Positions 1-10,766 of a stretch of 64,000 nucleotides of DNA are shown here, piece by piece. The position numbers were made by a program, and so were the translations under genes. Within the stretch, counting starts at the first letter, position 1, and every line of letters starts with the position of its first letter. Origin of the DNA: Carnegiea gigantea (Eukaryota; Streptophyta; Magnoliopsida; Caryophyllales; Cactaceae); contig JAKOGI010000055.1 in NCBI GenBank assembly GCA_029747015.1, forward strand, positions 248,001 to 312,000, read 5' to 3'. Below the pieces are notes generated by a model. The model saw nothing but the letters and a program-made list of their open reading frames with translations, made no database searches and was not told where the DNA came from.

Positions 1-2416
1 AGCTTGAGCCCTTGTGCGGTTCCGGCCCTCCTTGTTCCAAAGAAAGATGGGAGCATGCGCATGTGTGTTGATAGTAGGGCGATCAACAAAATAACCATCA
101 AGTATAGATATCCAATTCCCCGCCTTGAAGACATGCTTGATGAGTTATATGGTTCTAGTGTGTTCTCTAAAGTGGACTTGAGAAGTGGCTACTATCAAAT
201 CCGCATTAGAGAGGGAGATGAGTGGAAGACGGCCTTCAAAACCAAAGGAGGCTTGTATGAGTGGCTAGCCATGCCATTCGGTTTATCGAATGCTCCAAGT
301 ACCTTCATGCGACTCATGAACCAAGTGTTCCGGCCCTTTATTGGCAAATTTGTTGTGGTGTATTTTGATGACATCCTCATCTATAGCAAGAATAAAGAAG
401 AGCACCTTCAACATCTCACCTAAGTCATGAAGGTCCTAGAAAAAGAAAAGCTCTATGGTAACCTCAAGAAGTGCACCTTTTTCACTCATGAGGTGACCTT
501 CCTTGGTTACATTGTTACAAATGAAGGTATCAAGGTTGATGAGAGTAAGGTGGAAGCAATTCGGTCTTGGCCCATCCCAAGGAGCATTCATGATGTGCGA
601 AGTTTCCATGGGCTTGCCTCATTCTATAGGCGGTTCATTAGGGACTTTAGCACAATTATGGCCCCTATGACCGAGGTTATCAAAGGTGCATCGTTCAAGT
701 GGACTCCCAAGGCTCAAGAAGCCTTTGAAACCATCAAGTCCAAACTCACCCAAGCACCGGTACTTGCCTTGCCATGTTTTGACAAAGTGTTTGAGGTAGA
801 ATGTGATGCATCGGGAGTTGGCATTGGAGGAGTTCTCACTCAAGAAGGGCGGCCCTTAGCCTTCTTTAGTGAGAAGCTTTGTGACTCAAGGAGGAAGTAC
901 TCCACTTATGATAAGGAGTTCTATGCAATAGTGAGGTGCCTTGAGCATTGGAATCATTACTTGGTGGCTAGTGAGTTCATCTTGCACTCCGATCATGAAG
1001 CCTTGAAATACATTCAAGGGCAACATAAACTTAACTCACGGCATGCCAAGTGGGTGGAGTTCCTCCAATCCTTCAACTTCACCATCAAGCACAAATCCGG
1101 AAAGCTCAATCAAGGAGCCGATGCCTTGTCAAGGAGGCACTTGCTTCTATTCCAACTTGATGCTTGCATCCTTGGCTTTGAGCACTTGAAGTCCCTATAT
1201 GAGAATGATGAAGATCTGGGAGAGCTCTACAAGGAGTGCCTTCGACATCCCAAAGGTGACTTCCTTGTCCAAGATGGATTTTTGTTCAAAGGATCCAGAT
1301 TGTGTGTGCCTAAGTGTGGCACAAGAGAGTTACTCATACGTGAGGTCCATGGAAGATCTCTTGCCGGTCACTTTGGAGAGAACAAGACCCTTATGATGCT
1401 AAGGGAACATTATTATTGGCCGAGTATGAGTAAAGATGTCCAAGATGTGTTGAAGAGATGTACAACTTGTTAAGTGGCCAAAAGCCACCTCCTACCCCAC
1501 GGCCAATACACTCCCTTACCCATTCCCAATCATCCTTGGGAAGATGTAAGCATGGATTTTGTTCTTGGCCTTCCAAGAACACAAAGGGGTAAGGACTCCA
1601 TTTTCGTGGTTGTTGATCGTTTTTCGAAGATGGCCCATTTCATACCTTGTGCCAAGACCAACGATGCCACCCACATTGCCGATCTATACTTCAAGGAGGT
1701 AATGAGGTTGCATGGCATCCCTAGATCTATTGTTTCAGATAGGGATACCAAGTTCCTTAGCCATTTTTGGGTGACACTTTGGAAGAAGATGGGAACCAAG
1801 CTTAAGTATAGCACTTCATGCCACCCTCAAACGGATGGGCAAACCGAAGTCACCAACCGGACTTTGGGAAGCCTTCTAAGAGTGCTAGTAAAGTCCAACC
1901 TCAAAGCTTGGGACTTAGCCTTGCCTCATGCCGAGTTCGCTTTCAACAAAACACCTAGCAAGGCCACGGGTATGTCCCCATTCAAGGTAGTTTATGGGTT
2001 GGACCCTTTGAGTCCCCTTGATCTTGTTCCAAGGGAGATGAATGAGAAGCCTCACATGGAGGCTAGCAAGCGAGTTGAAGAGATCCAAAAGCTCCATGAG
2101 ACCGTGAGGGCAAAGATAGAGAAGGCTAATGCCTCCTACAAGGACCGTGCCAACAAGCATAGGAAGAAGATGGTGTTTCACCCCGGTGATTTGGTATGGG
2201 TTCACTTGAGAAAGGAAAGGTTTCCTTCTAAAAGAAAGAGCAAGTTGATGCCAAGAGCCGATGGTCCCTTTGAAGTGTTAGAGCGCATCAACGACAATTC
2301 CTACAAGATCAATTTGCCCGGTGAATATGGAGTGTCGGCCACCTTCAATGTAGCCGACCTTAGCCCCTATGAGGAGGATGACAACCTTATCAATTTGAGG
2401 GCAAATTCTCTTCAAC

Positions 2417-2426
2417 AAGGGGAGGA
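2417..2426 (+). other. CR1 polypurine tract
   Basis: AAGGGGAGGA directly abuts the LTR start TGATGG. This is the expected plus-strand DNA priming site. It lies inside the pol frame. Confidence 0.85.
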
Positions 2427-2560
2427 TGATGGAGGTCCATCCCCTAGCATGATCCGTGGCCCACAAGGAAGCCCAAAGAGTCCAAGTTCCACGTCCAAGG
2501 TGCAAGAAATCAGCCTAGGAACACAAGAGAACTTTTTTGTCAAAACTGGAATTTAAGGCA

Positions 2561-2582
2561 TGCACAAACCCGGTTTTGTGCA
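2561..2582 (+). repeat. LTR palindrome overlapping pol C-terminal codons
   Basis: Arms TGCACAAA and TTTGTGCA flank a CCCGGT centre. In minus copies the same site has 9-bp arms, e.g. GTGCACAAA at 4717-4725 and TTTGTGCAC at 4732-4740. It coincides with codons for a conserved H-K-P-x-F-V-H tail, so it may be constrained as DNA/RNA or as protein. Confidence 0.7.
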
Positions 2583-2804
2583 CCTAATTTCCTAACCTTC
2601 CCAAGACTGAAATGGGGTTACAGGAAGCCTACGTTTAAGTTTAAGAAGTGCTCTTTCCATCAAGACCTCTTGCAAGTCATTTGGAGGTCATTTCGTACCT
2701 CAAAACCTCAAGCCAAGTCAAACACTACATTCTGGCCAGAAACTGGACTGTCCGAATTTAAGGGCTGTGTTGGTGGACCTTTTCTCCTCTATTTGGTTTG
2801 AAAC

Positions 2805-2852
2805 TTTTATGGCTTGAAAGTACTTTTAAAATATTATCAAATGGCCATAAAA
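2805..2852 (+). repeat. U3 inverted repeat
   Basis: Arms TTTTATGGC (2805-2813) and GCCATAAAA (2844-2852) about 30 nt apart, with an A/T-rich spacer containing AATATTAT. A recognisable version persists in the diverged LTR X (about 42488-42535). Function unknown; possibly an enhancer, or RNA structure near the 3' end of the transcript. Confidence 0.6.
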
Positions 2853-3194
2853 AAACTCAGCCAAATTACACACATATAGAGCTATTAACCACCAAAACAT
2901 TGCACAAAAACATCCCTTTACCCGGTACATGCCCAGCCGGTACAAGAGAGAGAGGAGTGAGGTGTTTTGCTCTTTTCCATGCTTAGCCACTTGCAAGAGT
3001 CATTATGGGAAGTACCAAGCTCCAAGGAAGCTTCCATTCACCCCAAGATCGACACATCATCCTCAAGATTAGCATTGAAGAGGTGTTAAGTGGAGGATGC
3101 ATCTATCCTTTTTTGCTTTGATTTGATCTTTGTATTTTTGCCTAGTTTAGCTTGTAGTGCAACCTAAGGCCTATGCTTGTACTTGAAAAGCTTG

Positions 3195-3202
3195 TATTAA
3201 TA
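3195..3202 (+). promoter_or_regulatory. Candidate TATA box of CR1 LTR
   Basis: TATTAATA lies about 150 nt upstream of the hairpin module and 340 nt upstream of the LTR end, in the expected U3/R position. It is only an A/T-rich match, so confidence is low. Confidence 0.35.
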
Positions 3203-3343
3203 CCCCCCAAGGCTTGGCCGGCCCCACTCAAGCATTGTATGAATGAAGTTGAGCTTTGCTCCTTTGAACTCTCAAACTCTCTTCTAGCTTATCTCTTCCT
3301 TTGGCCGGGTTGAGTGGTGATCTAGCAAGAGTCTTAACTCCTT

Positions 3344-3419
3344 CTTGGGGGTGTTTCTGTATCCAAGGGGTGGTTAAGGGCCCTAACATCTTTCCTTGGT
3401 GGTGTTTCTGTATCCAAGG
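3344..3419 (+). promoter_or_regulatory. Conserved double-hairpin leader module (CR1)
   Basis: Hairpin 1: stem CTTGG (3344-3348) with CCAAG (3363-3367), loop GGGTGTTTCTGTAT. Hairpin 2: stem CCTTGG (3394-3399) with CCAAGG (3414-3419), loop TGGTGTTTCTGTAT. A GGGCCC-centred palindrome (3373-3387) lies between them. It sits about 125 nt upstream of the LTR 3' end, so it would be in the 5' leader RNA. Other families have the same loop with different but still paired stems. Confidence 0.75.
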
Positions 3420-3543
3420 TTGGTGTTAGTTCCGGTTGCTTATTCAAGTCTAAGGTGAGTTTGTGGTTTCAAAGTTGCCTTGAACTTCTTGCACTTTTCT
3501 TACATCTTTCCCATCCTCTTGGCTTTCCCTAGAGGATACATCA

Positions 3544-3742
3544 TGAAATCAAGCATCTTGAATTAACTTGCAACCCCTTACCTTGATTTAGCCATTGAAC
3601 GTTGTAGGGGTGAGGATGAGCCGAAGCTTGAAGGCGAAGCTTCTCCACCATAGTTGAGGATGCCACATTTGCACAACTCCCACCATCAATGATGAGGGAA
3701 CACACTTTGCTTTGAATGGTGCAACGTGTATAGAAGATGTTC
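3544..3742 (-). pseudogene. pol: CR3 protease fragment
   Basis: Aspartic-protease segment, minus strand. It contains LIIDGGSCANVAS, where the D-G-G replaces the usual D-S/T-G as in sister copies, followed by a PHPYNVQWLNQGKG stretch. It is cut at both ends: CR1 inserted at its downstream side (3543/3544) and CR2 at its upstream side (3742/3743). The coding continues across CR2 at 10772. Confidence 0.85.
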
Positions 3743-4873
3743 TGATGTATCCTCAAGGGGCAACCAAGAGGATAGGAAAGGGGATGGAGTGAATGCAATG
3801 GAAGGTAACAAGAAGGCAACTTTGAATCCACAAACTCACCTTGATTTGGAGATGATAGAACGGAACTAACACCGACCTTGGATACAGAAACACCACCAAG
3901 GTTTGATGTTAGGGCCCTTAACAACCTCTTGGATATAGAAACACCACCAAGAAGGAAGTTAATACTCTTACTAGATCACCACTCAACTTGGCCAAAAGAT
4001 GAGATAAGCTAGAAGAGAGTTTGAGGATTCAAAGGAGCAAAGCTCAACTTTCATTCAATAAACAAGCTTAGTGGCCGGCCAAGGGGCTTGTGGGGGTATT
4101 AATACAAAAGTTCCAAGTACAAATCATAGGTCCTAGGTTGCACTATAAGCGAAACTAGGCAAAAATACATAGATCATATCAAAACAAAAAAGGGTAGATG
4201 CATCCTCCACTTGACACCTCTTCAATGCTAATCTTGAGGATGATGTGTCGGCCAAGGGGTGAATGGAAGCTTCTTGGCAGCTAAGTACCCTTCATTATGA
4301 CTCTTGCAAGTGGCTAAGCATGGGATAGAGCAACAAAAACACCTCACCACTCTCTCTTGTACCCGCTGGCTTGGACCGGTTCAAAGGGTATTTCTTCCCT
4401 TGTTTTGGTGGTTAATAGCTCCTCTTGAGTGTAATTTGGCTGAGGTTTTTTATGGTCACTTGATAATATTTTTAAAGTACTTTCAAGCCATAAAAGTTTC
4501 AACCAAAATAGAGGAGAAATGGGCCACCAAACAGCCTCTTGTTTCAGCCCTGTCCAGTTCAGCGCCAGAACATAGTGATTGACTTTGCTTAGAGTTTTGA
4601 GGTATCAAATGATCTCCAAATGACTTGCAAGAGGTCTTGTTGGAAAGAGCACATCTTGAACTTAAACTTAGGCTTCCTGCAACCCCATTTTAGCCTTGGG
4701 AGGTTTAAGAAATAACGTGCACAAAACCGGGTTTGTGCACGCCTGAAATTCCAGTTTTGAGGAAATAGTTTCCTTGCTCCCTTAGGCTGATTTCTTGCAT
4801 CTTGGACATGAGGTTTGGACCTTTTGGGCTCCCTTGATGGCTATGGATCACGTTAGGGGTTGGACCTCCATCC
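3743..4873 (-). repeat. CR2 3' LTR
   Basis: Begins (plus-strand view) TGATGTATCCTCAAGG and ends GACCTCCATCC, the last base mutated from A. It encodes the C-terminal end of pol (stop at 4705-4707). Hairpin module at 3876-3951. Confidence 0.93.
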
Positions 4874-7800
4874 TCCTCCCCTTGTTGAAGAGAATTTGCC
4901 CTCAAATTGATAAGATTATCATCCTCCTCATAAGGGCTAAGGTCGGCTACGTTGAAGGTAGCCGAAACTCCATATTCACCGGGCAAATTGATCTTATATG
5001 CATTATCATTGATGCGTTCCAATACTTCAAAAGGACCATCGGCCCTTGGCATCAATTTGCTTTTCCTCTTAGAAGGAAACCGTTCTTTCCTTAAGTGAAC
5101 CCATACCAAATCACCGGGGTGAAACAACATCTACTTTCTATGCTTGTTGGCATGGTCTTTGTATGAGGCATTCGCCTTCTCAATTTTGGCCTTCACGGTT
5201 TCATGGAGCTTTTGGATCTCTTCCACTCGTTTGCTAGACTCCATGTGAGGCTTCTCATTCATTTCTCTTGGAGTAAGATCAAGGGGACTTAAAGGATCCA
5301 TCCCATAGACTACCTTGAATGGTGATAAACCGGTGGCCTTGCTAGGTGACTTGTTGAAGGCGAATTCGGCTTGTGGGAAGGCTAAGTCCCAAGCTTTGAT
5401 GTTGGATTTCACTAGCACTCTTAAGAGGGTTCCCAAAGTCCGGTTGGTGACTTCGGTTTGCCCATCCGTTTGAGGGTGGCATGAAGTGCTATACTTGAGT
5501 TTGGTCCCCATCTTCTTCCAAAGTGTCACCCAAAAATGGCTAAGGAACTTGGTATTCCTATCCGAAACAATGGATCTAGGGATGCCATGTAGCCTCATTA
5601 CTTCTTTGAAGTATAACTCGGCAATGTGGGTGGCATCATTGGTCTTGGTATAAGGTATGAAATGGGCCATCTTAGAAAAACGATCAACAACAACAAGGAT
5701 CGAATCTTTACCCCTTTGTGTCCTTGGAAGGCCAAGGATGAAATCCATGCTTACATCTTCCCAAGGGTGATTGGGAGTAGGTAGGGGTGTATAGAGACCG
5801 TGGGGTAGGAGGTGGCTTTTGGCAACTTGGCAAGTTGCACATCTCTTCAACACGTCTTGGACATCTTTGCTCATACTCGGCCAATAATAGTGTTTCCTTA
5901 ACATCATAAGGGTCTTGTTTTCTCCAAAGTGACCGGCAAGAGATCCGCTATGGACCTCACGGATGAGCAACTCTCTCGTGCCACACTTAGGCACACATAA
6001 TCTTGAACTCTTGAATAAAAAGCCATCTTGGACAAGGAAATCACCTTTAGGGTGCCGAAGGCATTCCTTGTAGAGCTCTCCCAATTCTTCATCACTTTCA
6101 TATAGGGACTTCAAATGCTCAAAACCAAGAACGCAAGCATCAAGTTGGAATAGCAATAAGTGCCTCCTTGACAAGGCATCGGCTCCTTGGTTGAGCTTTC
6201 CGGACTTATGCTTGATGGTGAACTTGAAAGATTGGAGGAACTCCACCCACTTGGCATGCCGTGAGTTAAGCTTATGTTGCCCTTGAATGTATTTCAAGGC
6301 TTCATGGTCGGAGTGCAAAATGAACTCACTAGCCACCAAGTAATGACTCCAATGCTTAAGGCACCTTACTATTGCATAGAACTCCTTATCATAAGTGGAG
6401 TACTTTCTCCTTGAGTCACAAAGCTTCTCACTAAAGAAGGCTAAGGGCCGCCCTTCTTGAGTGAGGACTCCTTCAATGCCAACTCCCGAGGCATCACACT
6501 CTACCTCAAACACCTTTTCAAAGCATGGCAAGGCAAGGACTGGTGCTTGGGTGAGCTTGGACTTGATGGTTTCAAAGGCTTCTTGGGCTTTGGGAGTCCA
6601 CTTGAATGATGTGCCTTTGATAACCTCGGCCATAGGGGCCATAATGGTGCTAAAGTTTCTAATGAACCGCCTATAGAATGAGGCAAGCCCATGGAAACTT
6701 CGCACATCATGAATGCTCTTTGGGATTGGCCAAGACCGAATGGCTTCCCCCTTACTCTCATCAACCTTGATACCTTCATTTGTAACAATGTAACCAAGGA
6801 AGGTCACCTCATGAGTGAAAAAGGGGCACTTTTTGAGGTTACCATAGAGCTTTTCTTCTTCTAGGACCTTCATGACTTGGGTGAGATGTTGAAGGTGCTC
6901 TTCTTCGTTCTTGCTATAGATGAGGATGTCATCAAAATACACCACAACAAATTTGCCAATAAAGGGTCGGAACACTTGGTTCATAAGCCGCATGAAGGTA
7001 CTTGGAGCATTTGACATTCCGAATGGCATGACTAGCCACTCATACAAGCCTCCTTTGGTTTTGAAGGCCGTCTTCCATTCATCTCCCTCTCTAATGCGGA
7101 TTTGGTAGTAACCACTTCTCAAATCCACCTTAGAGAACACACTAGACCCATATAACTCATCAAGCATATCCTCAAGGCGGGGAATAGGATATCTATACTT
7201 GATGGTTATCTTGTTGATTGCCCGACTATCAACACACATACGCATGCTCCCATCTTTCTTTGGCACAAGGAGGGCCGGAACCGCACAAGGGCTCAAGCTC
7301 TCTCTAATCAACCCCTTATTCATAAGCTCATCAACTTGCCTTTGGATTTCCATGGTTTCTTTGGGGTTTGTCCGGTAGGCCGGTTTGTTTTGGAGAATGG
7401 AACCGGGTATGAGATCAATATGGTGTTGGATGGTTCTTTGTGGTGGTAAGCCGGGGGGTATTTCTTCGGGGAAGACATGGCTAAAATGTTCAAGGAGGGA
7501 AATGGCTAGAGGATGTGATGGTGTGGGGGTTTCGGCTTCTTCAAGAGAGGCTAGGATCCACTCCTTAAAGGCCTTGAATTCATGGTGAGAAGCCTTAAGG
7601 AGAGGCTCACTCACGGCTAGAAGCATGTCCGAATGGTTATGGCTTGGTTGGGGCTTACTTTTGTGGAGTTGGGAAGGGCTTAATGGGGCAAGGGTGATCT
7701 TCTTCCCATCTTTGTGGAAGGTGTAGGTGTTTAGATAGCCATCATGTGTGACCTTCCGATCAAACAACCAAGGTCTCCCCAACAAAAGGTGACATGCATC

Positions 7801-9252
7801 CATGGGGATGATATCACACCACAATTCATCATGATAGTGCTTCCCAATTGAAAATGAAATCAAGCACCTTGAATTAACTTGCAACCCTTTACCTTGATTT
7901 AGCCATTGGATGTTGTAGGGGTGAGGATGAGCCGAAGCTTGAAAGCCAAGCTTCTCCACCATAGTCGCGGAGGCCACATTTGCACAACTCCCTCCATCAA
8001 TGATGAGGGAACATACTTTGCTTCGAATAGTACATCTTGTATGAAAGATGTTCTCCCTTTGCTCTTCAAGTTCTCCCCTTTTTGCACTTAAAGCTCTCCT
8101 AAATACAAGCAACTCTCCTTCATCCGCTTCCTCAATCACTTCTTCTTGTTCCTCCATGTAATACACACCTTTTCTCTCCTCCTCCTCTACTCCCTCTTCT
8201 TCCCTCTTCTCATCCCATTCGGCCAAGGTAATAATCCTCCGATTTGGACACTCCGAAGCAATGTGCCCAAGACCTTGACATTTGAAACATCTCCTTTGGT
8301 CATTTGGCTTAGGGTTGGGACGGTTTTGGGGTGGTGACCCTTTTTGTGGAGTTTGGTTCTTTTGTGGAGGTGAGGGTGTAGCAACCGTAGGCTTGGGAGG
8401 GGGATAAGAGCTCCCCTTGTTGAAAGGTTGGCTCTTGGGAAAGGGTTTGGGAGGTTCTCTTTTGTAGAGCTTGGATTTCCTTTGTTGTTCAACTTTGTGG
8501 GCTAAGACACACACCTCATCAAAAGTGGTGTATTGTTGCAACTCTACCACATGAGCATATCTAGGATCTAACCCACCAAAATACCTCACTATGGTTTGCT
8601 CTTCGGGCTCCCTCAAATCACACTTGATTATCAACTTCTCAAATTCCCTAGTGTACTCCTCAACACTCAAGTTCCCTTGGGTAAGATTGTGAAGTTGGGA
8701 GTAGTTGTCTTGTAGGTAAGATGGGGGTCAGAAACGGGCTTTGAGTTTGGCTTTCATCTTCTCCCATGTTCGAATCTTTCCCTTCCCTTGCCTAACTCTC
8801 TTTGCACAAAGGTTGGACCACCAAAGAGAAGCATATTTACGAAGTCTAAGGGCGACAAGTTTTATCTTATTTCCCTCGGAAATCTCTTTGTAGTCGAAGA
8901 TCCTCTCGACAGTTTGCAACCATTCTAGGAACTCATCGGGGTCTAGCTTCCCTTCAAACTCCGGAATTTCCACTCGGATGTCTCCTTGGTGAGAGGTTGT
9001 TTGCCTTCCTCTTCTTGATCCTCCGTAAGCCTCCTCTTCACTTGATGAACTCAAGGGTGGGGCCTCTCTTACTTCCGGCTCGGAGTCGGAGGAGTTAGAA
9101 GATCGGGAACTTCTAATCTCCTTGCGCTTTTGTTTCAAGGAGTCTCCAAGTTGTCGCCTCAAATACTCGTTCTGACCTTTGATCTCCTCATTTTGAAGCC
9201 TCAAGGCCTCATAATTTCTCATGAGAGCCTCAAACTTTTCTTCCATGGTCAT
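4705..9252 (-). pseudogene. gag-pol: CR2 gag-pol, two nonsense mutations
   Basis: Single-frame gag-pol polyprotein. Order: retrotransposon Gag from ATG 9250-9252, CCHC zinc knuckle (CFKCQGLGHIASEC, near 8250-8290), protease IIDGGSCANVAS near 8000, RT with YFDD at 6928-6939, RNase H near 6490, INT HHCC near 5830-5950, DDE core 5440-5750, GPF-type C terminus, and a tail running into the 3' LTR (stop 4705-4707). Breaks relative to sisters: TTA to TGA at 8728-8730 (gag) and AAG to TAG at 5131-5133 (late INT). The 1179-codon stretch between them is open. The frame is also open upstream of the chosen ATG to 9597, over the GCACG-rich leader, but the leader is probably untranslated. Confidence 0.93.
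4874..4884 (-). other. CR2 polypurine tract
   Basis: Coding-strand CAAGGGGAGGA immediately before the 3' LTR. Inside the pol frame. Confidence 0.8.
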
Positions 9253-9300
9253 GCTAGTAGTGCTCACGTTGAAACCAGGAGGAACTTCACGGCTGGGATG

Positions 9301-9543
9301 CGGCACGGGCGTGCGGTGAGGCACGGTGTGACCGTGCTCTGGCTCTGGACGGGGGTGAAATTGAGATGTTGCCGGAATAGGGGTGGCACGGTCATGCGAC
9401 ATGGCACGGTGTGGGCGTGCTGAAGTACTGGCTTGTGGGTGAAAAGCAAGTGTAGCTGGATTGTGAAGGTGGCACGGTCGTGCTCTTTGGCACGGGCTGA
9501 CCGTGCCGCTTTTCTGGGCAGTGGAAAACCGTGGAGCACGGTT
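9301..9543 (-). promoter_or_regulatory. CR2 leader cluster of GCACG palindromes
   Basis: Several copies of GCACGRYCGTGC-like palindromes and GCACGG...CCGTGC hairpins between PBS and gag start. Similar clusters occur near the PBS of CR3, CR4, CR5, CR6, CR9, TG1, TG2, TG3 and TG5. Candidate dimerisation or packaging signal; inference only. Confidence 0.6.
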
Positions 9544-9619
9544 TGGTGTTTTTGAGGGGGAATGTGTTGGGGTGTTTGGAAGGATGTTGGGCAACAAGCT
9601 TAGGCCTAGGGAAGCCTTA

Positions 9620-9631
9620 GCTCTGATACCA
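9620..9631 (-). other. CR2 primer-binding site (tRNA-iMet)
   Basis: Coding-strand TGGTATCAGAGC, 4 nt inside the 5' LTR. This is the standard complement to the 3' end of plant initiator tRNA-Met. Confidence 0.93.
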
Positions 9632-9635
9632 AATA

Positions 9636-10766
9636 TGATGTATCCTCAAGGGGCAACCAAGAGGATAGGAAAGGGGATGGAGTGAATGCAATGGAAGGGA
9701 ACAACAAGGCAACTTTGAATCCACAAACTCACCTTGATTTGGAGATGATAGAACGGAACTAACACCGACCTTGGATACAGAAACACCACCAAGGTTTGAT
9801 GTTAGGGCCCTTAACAACCTCTGGATACAGAAACACCACCAAGAAGGAAGTTAAGACTCTACTAGATCACCACTCAACTTGGCCAAGAGATGAGATAAGC
9901 TAGGAGAGAGTTTGAGGATTCAAAGGAGCAGAAGCTCAACTTTCATTCAATATTCAACATAAGTGGCCGGCCAAAGGGGGTGAGAGGGCATTAATACAAA
10001 AGTTCCAAGTACAAAGCATAGGCCCTAGGTTGCACTATAAGCCAAACTAGGCAAAAATACATAGATCACATCAAAGCAAAAATAGGTAGATGCATCCTCC
10101 ACTTGACACCTCTTCAATGCTAATCTTGAGGATGATGTGTCGGCCAAGGGGGGAATGGAAGCTTCTTGGCAGCTAAGTACCCTTCATTATGACTCTTGCA
10201 AGTGGCTAAGCATGGGTTAGAGCAACAAAAACACCTCACCACTCTCTCTTGTACCCGGCTGGCTTGGACCGGTTAAAAGGGTATTTCTTCCCTTGTTTTG
10301 GTGGTTAATAGCTCCTCTTGAGTGTAATTTGGCTGAGGTTTTTTATGGTCACTTGATAATATTTTAAAAGTACTTTCAAGCCATAAAAGTTTCAACCCAA
10401 ATAGAGGAGAAATGGGCCACCAAACAGCCTCTTGTTTCAGCCCTGTCCAGTTCAGCGCCAGAACATAGTGATTGATTTTGCTTGGAGTTTTGAGGTATCA
10501 AATGAACTCCAAATGACTTGCAAGAGGTCTTGATGGAAAGAGCACATCTTGGACTTAAACTTAGGCTTCCTGCAACCCCACTTTAGCCTTGGGAGGTTTA
10601 AGAAATAACGTGCACAAAACCGGGTTTGTGCACGCCTGAAATTCCAGTTTTGAGGAAATAGCTTCCTTGCTCCCTTAGGCTGATTTCTTGCATCTTGGAC
10701 GTGAAGTTTGGACCTTTTGGGTTCCCTTGATGGTCACGGATCATGTTGGGGGATGGACCTCCATCA
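9636..10766 (-). repeat. CR2 5' LTR
   Basis: 1131 bp, TGATGTATCC to CCTCCATCA (plus-strand view), flanked on the right by TSD TGTTC. Hairpin module at 9769-9843; one stem base is lost in the second hairpin. Confidence 0.95.

Larger units (their letters stand above)
1..2595 (+). pseudogene. pol: CR1 pol (RT-RNase H-integrase), broken
   Basis: Reverse transcriptase/RNase H/integrase part of a gag-pol polyprotein, read in frame 1 from base 1. Seen: RT catalytic YFDD at 361-372, RNase H VECDASG near 796, the integrase HHCC zinc region around 1350-1470, and the DDE core (MDFVLG near 1552, VSDRDTKF near 1735, [12 protein letters not shown] near 1830), then a GPF-type C-terminal module near 2260. 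No chromodomain follows. The frame enters the 3' LTR at 2427 and the ancestral stop is 2593-2595. Compared with sister copies it carries three stops: CAA to TAA at 421-423 and 1471-1473, and TCA to TAA at 2554-2556. It cannot make full-length pol. Confidence 0.93.
1..3543 (+). mobile_element. CR1: CRM-like Ty3/gypsy element, 5'-truncated by window edge
   Basis: Plus-strand element entering from the left edge inside RT. It contains RT, RNase H and INT coding, a purine tract at 2417-2426 and a complete 3' LTR at 2427-3543 ending in TACATCA. The right flank TGAAA (3544-3548) is the presumed 5-bp TSD; the left copy and 5' half lie outside the window. The flank continues as the protease region of minus-strand CR3, so CR1 inserted into CR3 in opposite orientation. 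Confidence 0.95.
2427..3543 (+). repeat. CR1 3' LTR
   Basis: 1117 bp, TGATGGAGG at the start and GAGGATACATCA at the end. The first 169 bp encode the pol C terminus. It contains a U3 inverted repeat (2805-2852), a candidate TATA (3195-3202) and the double-hairpin module (3344-3419). Confidence 0.93.
3743..10766 (-). mobile_element. CR2: complete CRM-like element, TSD TGTTC
   Basis: Full-length 7,024-bp minus-strand insertion. LTRs 3743-4873 (3') and 9636-10766 (5') are both 1131 bp. TSD TGTTC is at 3738-3742 and 10767-10771. The PBS is at 9620-9631 and the PPT at 4874-4884. The target is the gag/PR boundary of CR3, and joining the flanks restores the CR3 frame. The 3' LTR terminus is mutated from CA to CC at 4873. 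The LTRs differ by scattered substitutions and small indels, so this is not a very recent insertion. Confidence 0.96.

Noticed and set aside
3876..3951. Short spaced repeats (GGATACAGAAACACCACCAAG twice per LTR) as a CRISPR-like or satellite array
   Set aside because: Only two units per LTR at a fixed position, symmetric about GGGCCC, in a plant retrotransposon; better explained as paired hairpins.
4795..5094. Antisense open frames over pol, e.g. 4795-5094, 22400-22690, 60564-60854
   Set aside because: They recur in every copy because they mirror the conserved INT coding strand; no start context or domain supports them.
9264..9539. Second overlapping open frame across the GCACG-rich CR2 leader, with counterparts in CR3, CR4 and CR5
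   Set aside because: Several frames are open at once because the GC-rich palindromes contain few stop codons. Sequence and length vary between copies and no known domain appears, so it is treated as leader, not protein.
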